Shown here: positions 59,648 to 64,000 of the stretch, piece by piece | Position numbering within the stretch: position 1 is the first letter of the stretch | Layout: each line of letters starts with the position of its first letter | DNA from: Betaproteobacteria bacterium | Lineage (GTDB): Bacteria; Pseudomonadota; Gammaproteobacteria; Burkholderiales; Rhodocyclaceae | Assembly (NCBI GenBank): GCA_009781175.1 | Contig: WQYQ01000014.1 | Coordinates: 1 to 64,000, forward strand | Length of the DNA: 64,000 bases | Direction of reading: 5' to 3' | Made by a program: the position numbers and the translations under genes | Notes under the pieces: model-generated | Seen by the model: the letters and a program-made list of their open reading frames with translations, nothing else | Database searches by the model: none | Told to the model about the DNA's origin: nothing

Positions 59648-60847
59648 ATGCCCAATCCCCGTCTGATGGCCGTTGCATTTGTGGCAGCCTTGCCTTTTGT
59701 CCACGCGCATGCCCTGCCTTTCCCCACTCTCGATGCTGCCGTTACTGCGGCGGTCGAGGAGCACCGTGTCGTGGGTGCCGTTGTCCTTGTCGCACACAGG
59801 GGGCAGATTGTTTACCATCGCGCAGCCGGATATGCCGACCGGGAATCGGGTGGGCCGATGCGCGAAGACAGCATCTTTCGTCTCGCCTCCGTCACCAAGC
59901 CAATGGTGTCGGTTGCCGCGCTGCGCTTGGTTGAGCAGGGCAAACTGAACCTCCAGGCGCCGATTACCCAATGGCTGCCTGAATTTCGTCCCAGCCTGCC
60001 GGATGGCAGCGCGCCGACGATCACGGTCCACCAATTACTGACGCATACGGCCGGCTTGAGCTATGGATTCCTGGAGCCGGCCGATGGCCCCTACCGCCGT
60101 GCAGGTGTATCCGATGGCCTGGAGTCGGGTATCTCGCTCAAGGAGAATCTGCACCGCATCGCCGGTATACCGTTGGCCTACGCGCCGGGAACCGGCTGGC
60201 GCTACTCCGTGGCTCTCGATGTTCTGGGTGGCGTGATGAGCGCCGCTACTGGATCGAGTTTGCCGGACATCGTCCGGCGGGAAGTTACCGCTCCGTTGGG
60301 CATGCAAGACACCGGCTTCGAGGTTGTCAATGCGGCCCGCTTGGTTACACCTTATCAAGACGGAAAGCCGGCTCCGATCAGGATGCCTCCTCAAGCGGAA
60401 GTGCCATTCGGAACGTCGAACATCCGCTTCGACTTGACCCGAGTGTGGGACGCACATACTTATCCGTCCGGGGGCGGGGGAATGGTCGGGACGGTGCCGG
60501 ATTTCATGAAGTTCCTACTGAGCTTGCGGCCTGGCGCCAAACCCCGGCTCTTGCCGCCGGAGACGGTCGCGCTCATGATGCGCGACCACACTGGACCACA
60601 GGCACAGACACAGGGGCCAGGCTGGGGATTCGGCTATGGGTGGTCGGTGCTGTCCGCCCCGGAAATTACGGACACGCCCCAGGGGAAAGGCACCATCCAG
60701 TGGGGCGGTGTCTACGGCCACAACTGGTTCGTTGATCCGGTGCATGACATTGCTGTCGTTATCTTCACCAACACGGTGGTCGAAGGCATGTCTGGCGCAT
60801 TTCCGAGGGACGTGCGAGATGCGGTCTACGCCGACTTGTTGCCCTGA
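59648..60847 (+). CDS. Serine hydrolase (beta-lactamase/penicillin-binding protein-like)
   Basis: The 399-aa precursor has a signal peptide (LMAVAFVAALPFVHAHA), the catalytic SxxK motif SVTK (Ser81, Lys84 by my count) and a later YxN-type motif in GWRYSV (Tyr-Ser-Val rather than YAN). This resembles class C beta-lactamase relatives and EstB-type esterases; beta-lactam hydrolysis is not implied. I chose the ATG at 59648 over the track start for the signal peptide. Probably regulated by the divergent TetR gene. Confidence 0.9.
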   Translation: MPNPRLMAVAFVAALPFVHAHALPFPTLDAAVTAAVEEHRVVGAVVLVAHRGQIVYHRAAGYADRESGGPMREDSIFRLASVTKPMVSVAALRLVEQGKLNLQAPITQWLPEFRPSLPDGSAPTITVHQLLTHTAGLSYGFLEPADGPYRRAGVSDGLESGISLKENLHRIAGIPLAYAPGTGWRYSVALDVLGGVMSAATGSSLPDIVRREVTAPLGMQDTGFEVVNAARLVTPYQDGKPAPIRMPPQAEVPFGTSNIRFDLTRVWDAHTYPSGGGGMVGTVPDFMKFLLSLRPGAKPRLLPPETVALMMRDHTGPQAQTQGPGWGFGYGWSVLSAPEITDTPQGKGTIQWGGVYGHNWFVDPVHDIAVVIFTNTVVEGMSGAFPRDVRDAVYADLLP

Positions 60848-60961
60848 CCCTTGTCCTACGCTTCCGGCATCGGACTCTAAATTCACCGAAGCATGCTCCT
60901 GACACCACGCTGTCAGGAGCCCCCACGCATCCTGTGCACACCTCAAACACAGGAGCGCCAA

Positions 60962-61351
60962 ATGGACAAATCCCTACGCCACTACAACCGCATCGTCTGG
61001 TTCGAAATCCCGGTCAAGGATCTCGAACGCGCGTGCCGGTTCTACGAACAATTGTTCGAAGAAACGCTGAATCGCGAAGCGATGGGGCCGGACACCACGC
61101 TGGCGGTATTTCCCTACGATGGCGCGGGCATTTCCGGTTGCCTGTTCGCCGCGCCATCTGCTGCGCCACATAGCGACGGCGTGCGCGTTTACCTGAATGC
61201 GGACAAAGCGGGGCTCGACGCTTTGCTTGCACGCGCCGAGGCGGCCGGCGGTAAAGTCACGCTGTCGCCGGTTCAATTGCCCGGCGATATGGGCCGCTTC
61301 GCGCACATCCGCGACAGCGAGGGCAATATCGTCGGGCTGCACGAAAACTAG
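60962..61351 (+). CDS. VOC (glyoxalase/bleomycin resistance) family protein
   Basis: The 129-aa protein has the paired beta-alpha-beta-beta-beta fold: VWFEIPVKDLERACRFYEQLF at the start and MGRFAHIRDSEGNIVGLHE at the end, with a metal-binding Glu in the last segment. The substrate is unknown. The ATG at 60962 follows AGGAGCGCCAA. It is followed by a 29-aa ORF and the WYL regulator on the same strand. Confidence 0.93.
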   Translation: MDKSLRHYNRIVWFEIPVKDLERACRFYEQLFEETLNREAMGPDTTLAVFPYDGAGISGCLFAAPSAAPHSDGVRVYLNADKAGLDALLARAEAAGGKVTLSPVQLPGDMGRFAHIRDSEGNIVGLHEN

Positions 61352-61360
61352 GAGGCTGTC

Positions 61361-61450
61361 ATGCTGGAATTCGGCTACGCCATCGTCGATGTCGATAACG
61401 TGCGCGCGCTCGAAGGCACGCTCGTGGAACTGTGTGCGGCGATGGCTTGA
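61361..61450 (+). CDS. Possible 29-aa small protein between VOC and WYL genes
   Basis: A small ORF has GGAGG five bases upstream of ATG and reads MLEFGYAIVDVDNVRALEGT and on, ending TGA. Its stop overlaps the ATG of the WYL gene, so it may couple translation. The first residues recall the start of a VOC protein, so it may instead be a remnant of one. It is too short for the track. Confidence 0.4.
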   Translation: MLEFGYAIVDVDNVRALEGTLVELCAAMA

Positions 61451-62142
61451 TGCGCCGCGCCGAACGCCTGTTCCAGATCACGCAAATCCTGCGCGGCCGC
61501 CGCCTCACGACGGCCGCGCAGCTTGCCGAACGCTTGCAAGTATCCGAACGCACGATCTATCGCGACATCGCCGGGCTTGCGGCGAGCGGCGTGCCGGTCG
61601 AAGGCGAAGCCGGTGTCGGCTACCGCTTGCGCGCGGGGTTCGACTTGCCGGCGCTGATGTTCACGCCGGACGAACTTGCCGCGTTGCTGCTCGGCGTGCG
61701 CATCGTCGGCGCCAAAGCGGGCGAGGCAATGGCCGCGCATGCGGACAGCGCGCTCGAAAAAATCCGCGGCGCGCTCCGCCCCGCGCTGCGTGCGCGGCTC
61801 GAAAACATAGCTTTGCTCGCGCCCGATTTCGACGCCACGCCGGGCAGCCAGCTCGTCGACCTCTTGCGCCAAGCAATCGACCGACATCTGCGCATCGCCT
61901 TCGACTACAGTGACGAACAAAGCGCACGCACGGCGCGCTGCGTCTGGCCGCTCGGCCTCTTCTTCTGGGGCCGGGTCTGGACGCTCGGCGCGTGGTGCGA
62001 ACTGCGCGAAAATTTCCGCAGCTTCCGGCTCGACCGAATCCAAAACCTCAAACTCGCCGGCACTCAATTTCCCGATATGGCGGGACGACGGCTTACGGAT
62101 CTGCTGCGCGCGGTCGGCGGGGATTGTTCACAGCGCGCTTGA
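61450..62142 (+). CDS. HTH/WYL-domain transcriptional regulator (YafY type)
   Basis: The 230-aa protein has an N-terminal winged helix (LFQITQILRGRRLTTAAQLAERLQVSERTIYRDI) and a WYL domain of about residues 135-220 (LRIAFDYSDE; FFWGRVWTLGAWCELRENFRSFRLDRI). The ATG at 61450 overlaps the 29-aa ORF stop by TGATG. Such regulators often control neighbouring enzymes, here the VOC and NTF2-like genes, but no operator is obvious. Confidence 0.92.
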   Translation: MRRAERLFQITQILRGRRLTTAAQLAERLQVSERTIYRDIAGLAASGVPVEGEAGVGYRLRAGFDLPALMFTPDELAALLLGVRIVGAKAGEAMAAHADSALEKIRGALRPALRARLENIALLAPDFDATPGSQLVDLLRQAIDRHLRIAFDYSDEQSARTARCVWPLGLFFWGRVWTLGAWCELRENFRSFRLDRIQNLKLAGTQFPDMAGRRLTDLLRAVGGDCSQRA

Positions 62143-62151
62143 TTGATCAAA

Positions 62152-62535
62152 ATGACCTTCACACATCCAATCATCGAACTTGAAAAAGCGGCGCTTGAGC
62201 GCTGGTGCAATGGCGACCCTGCGAGTTTTCTCGAAATTTCCGCAGAGGATGTCGTCTATTTCGATCCCTTTTTGCCAACCCGGCTCGATGGCCTGGACAA
62301 ACTCAGCGCCTATTACGCAAGCTTGCGCGGCAAAATCTTCGCCGCGCGCCATGAGATGCTCGATCCGCACGTGCAGGAAATCGGCACCGCGGCCGTCCTG
62401 ACGTTTCGCTTCGTGTCATACGGCGACAACGAAGGCGCGGCAATGCGCTGGAACTGTACCGAGGTTTATCGCAAGCAAGCGGAAGGCTGGCGCATCGTGC
62501 AAACGCACTGGTCGTTGACCGGCCAGGCTGCGTAA
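62152..62535 (+). CDS. NTF2/SnoaL-like domain protein
   Basis: The 127-aa protein has the cone-shaped NTF2-like fold: LEKAALERWCNGDPASFLEIS, FDPFLPTRLDGLDKLSAYYAS, VLTFRFVSYGDN and EVYRKQAEGWRIVQTHWS. Family members bind or isomerise small molecules. I use the ATG at 62152; the track start is a TTG nine bases earlier. It follows the WYL gene closely. Confidence 0.88.
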   Translation: MTFTHPIIELEKAALERWCNGDPASFLEISAEDVVYFDPFLPTRLDGLDKLSAYYASLRGKIFAARHEMLDPHVQEIGTAAVLTFRFVSYGDNEGAAMRWNCTEVYRKQAEGWRIVQTHWSLTGQAA

Positions 62536-62607
62536 TCACGCCTCTGCCCCGCACCTGCGCCCGGCGTAGAATCCCGGCTTTCCACGCAACGATTTCCAGA
62601 CCTCGAC

Positions 62608-63852
62608 ATGAGCAAAGCCGATCCCGCCCGCTGGGGCTTTTCCACCCGCACGATCCATTCCGACCGTCTTGGCGCCATCGAGCACGGCGCGATTCACAAG
62701 CCCTTGCACACTTCGGTGCAATACGGTTTCACGCATGTGGAACAACTGATTCAGGTATTCCAGGGCGCGCCCGGTTTCAACTACGCGCGCCAGAGCACAC
62801 CGACCGTTGCAGCGCTCGAAGCGATCATCAACGTCATGGAAAGCGGTCTGGGAACGCTGTGTTTCGCGACCGGCATGAGCGCGATTACAGCGATTTTCAC
62901 GACGCTGTTGCAAGCGGGCGATCATGTGATTGCAAGCCGCTTCGTATTCGGCAACACGAGCAGCATCTTGGGCACCTTGCAGGGGCTCGGCATCCAGGTC
63001 AGCGTCGTCGATGCGACTTCGGCCGAGGCGGTCGAAGCCGCGCTGACACCGCAGACGCGCATGGTTTTCGTCGAGACGATCGCCAATCCGCGCACACAGA
63101 TTGCTGACCTTGAAGGCATCGGCGCGCTGTGCCGCGACAAAGGTCTCGTTTATGTCGTCGACAACACGGTTACCTCGCCTTGGGCTTTCCAGCCGAAGTG
63201 TGTCGGTGCCTCGCTTGTCGTCAACTCGCTGACGAAATCGATCGGCGGTCACGGCAATGCACTGGGCGGCTCGATCACTGATACAGGGCTGTTCGACTGG
63301 TCGGGCTACCCGAATATTTTCCCCGCTTATCGCAAAGGCGACGCGAAGACCTGGGGCCTCGCGCAACTCAAGCGCAAAGGTCTGCGCGACATGGGCGCCG
63401 CGCTTTCTTCGGAGGCTGCGCATCACCTTGCCGTCGGCGCCGAAACGCTGGCTTTGCGGATGCAGGCCGCCAGCGCCAATGCGCAAGCGCTCGCCGAAAT
63501 GCTGGCCGCGCATCCGAAGGTCCGCACGGTTTATTACCCGGGCCTGCCGCAACACCCTCAATATGCACGCGCTAAAGCCTTGTTCCGCAGCCCGGGTTGG
63601 CTGCTGGCTTTAGAGCTGAAGGACGACGCGGATTGCCTGCCTTTCATCGATCGCCTGAGCTTGCCGATCATCGCCACCGGCCTTGGCGACACGCGCACCC
63701 TGATTATTCCCGTTGCCCACACGATTTTCTGGGAAATCGGCCCGCAAGCGCGCGCCGAAAGCGGCATTGCCGATTCCTTGATCCGTTTGTCCGTGGGCAT
63801 CGAAGACCGGCAAGACATTCTCGACGATTTTTTGCAAGCGCTCGGAAAATAA
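62608..63852 (+). CDS. metZ: O-succinylhomoserine sulfhydrylase / Cys-Met metabolism PLP enzyme
   Basis: The 414-aa protein has the PLP-enzyme series FNYARQSTPTVAALE, GMSAITAIFTTLLQAGDHVI, VFVETIANPRTQIADLEGI, and the PLP-lysine in VVNSLTKSIGGHGNALGG, then LIRLSVGIEDRQDIL at the C-terminus. Members of this family make homocysteine or cleave cystathionine; the long N-terminus and TKSIGGHGNALGG suggest the O-succinylhomoserine sulfhydrylase (MetZ) group, but MetC or MetB cannot be excluded. No SAM riboswitch precedes it. Confidence 0.9.
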   Translation: MSKADPARWGFSTRTIHSDRLGAIEHGAIHKPLHTSVQYGFTHVEQLIQVFQGAPGFNYARQSTPTVAALEAIINVMESGLGTLCFATGMSAITAIFTTLLQAGDHVIASRFVFGNTSSILGTLQGLGIQVSVVDATSAEAVEAALTPQTRMVFVETIANPRTQIADLEGIGALCRDKGLVYVVDNTVTSPWAFQPKCVGASLVVNSLTKSIGGHGNALGGSITDTGLFDWSGYPNIFPAYRKGDAKTWGLAQLKRKGLRDMGAALSSEAAHHLAVGAETLALRMQAASANAQALAEMLAAHPKVRTVYYPGLPQHPQYARAKALFRSPGWLLALELKDDADCLPFIDRLSLPIIATGLGDTRTLIIPVAHTIFWEIGPQARAESGIADSLIRLSVGIEDRQDILDDFLQALGK

Positions 63853-63874
63853 GCGGTGCCAACGCTAATCAACT

Positions 63875-63916
63875 CCTGGCGGTGCCGCTTGATTCGAATC
63901 AAGCGGCACCGCCAGG
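63875..63916. repeat. 42-bp perfect palindrome after metZ
   Basis: The left half CCTGGCGGTGCCGCTTGATTC is followed directly by its exact reverse complement, with no loop. There is no T run after it, so it is not a standard terminator. It has no coding role. Confidence 0.85.
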
Positions 63917-63990
63917 ACCGGCGTACCTTGGATCCAAAGGCGCAGTAAAAACAATGCGCCGGCAAGGTTTGCAACCTATGAGGGGTACCT

Positions 63991-64000
63991 ATGATTCGTG
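63991..64000 (+). CDS. Start of a gene cut by the window edge
   Basis: ATGATTCGTG (MIR...) follows GAGGGG at a suitable distance. Only ten bases are visible, so the product is unknown and this may be chance. Confidence 0.3.

Overview
The window is about 64 kb around the replication origin of a GC-rich Gram-negative bacterium, most likely a betaproteobacterium. The basis is gene content and order (gyrB-dnaN-dnaA divergent from rpmH-rnpA-yidD-yidC-mnmE; mnmG-rsmG-parA-parB; xerC-DUF484-dapF-acyltransferase pair divergent from metK), a full F1Fo ATP synthase operon, UbiK, GlnK-AmtB and an OmpW porin. I cannot place it below class level from sequence alone.

Layout. 1-0.95 kb: 5' part of a minus-strand type I restriction gene (hsdR) carrying an in-frame stop at codon 9, then a 120-bp MITE-like element. 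1.2-6.9 kb: gyrB, dnaN, the probable oriC, and dnaA, all minus. 7.1-10.9 kb: rpmH, rnpA, yidD, yidC, mnmE, plus strand. 10.9-17.7 kb: a second, apparently intact type I restriction-modification operon (hsdR-hsdM-DUF1016 nuclease-hsdS), followed by insertion-sequence-like hairpins and a 54-bp repeat whose diverged copy lies inside the oriC region. 18.1-23.6 kb: an orphan gene, a TSUP permease flanked by two parS centromere sites, then mnmG, rsmG, parA, parB. 23.6-29 kb: a glutathione transferase, a dispersed palindromic repeat, an OmpR-type two-component system, a small secreted repeat protein, and a three-lipoprotein operon (CsgG-like, DUF4810, GNA1162). 29-35.8 kb: xerC, a DUF484 gene, dapF, a CoA-binding protein, two lipid A acyltransferases, metK behind a SAM-II riboswitch, ompW. 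36-44 kb: a dipeptide ABC transporter whose permease/ATPase genes (dppBCDF) are separated from the binding protein gene (dppA) by about 2.5 kb holding a YedF-like gene, the second copy of the dispersed repeat, an XRE regulator with two palindromic operators, and two orphan envelope genes. 44-49 kb: two YceI genes with cytochrome b561, ubiK, and glnK-amtB behind a sigma-54/NtrC-type promoter. 49-56.4 kb: atpIBEFHAGDC on the minus strand. 56.5-64 kb: an MFS/acyltransferase fusion, MAPEG, TetR plus serine hydrolase, a VOC/WYL cluster and an O-succinylhomoserine sulfhydrylase.

How it fits together. Replication (dnaA, dnaN, gyrB, oriC), segregation (parA, parB, parS), chromosome dimer resolution (xerC), tRNA modification (mnmE, mnmG), membrane insertion (yidC, yidD) and energy generation (atp) form the conserved core. 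Inverting the stretch from just after parB to just before atpI would restore the usual parB-atpI junction, so I infer an inversion; it leaves the atp operon pointing towards the origin. The most notable sequence-level points are the SAM-II riboswitch on metK, the Cys at position 47 of the GlnK T-loop, the two dispersed palindromic repeats, the parS pair around the TSUP gene, the nonsense codon in the first hsdR, and two repeats or palindromes without an obvious family. No CRISPR array, rRNA or tRNA gene was seen.
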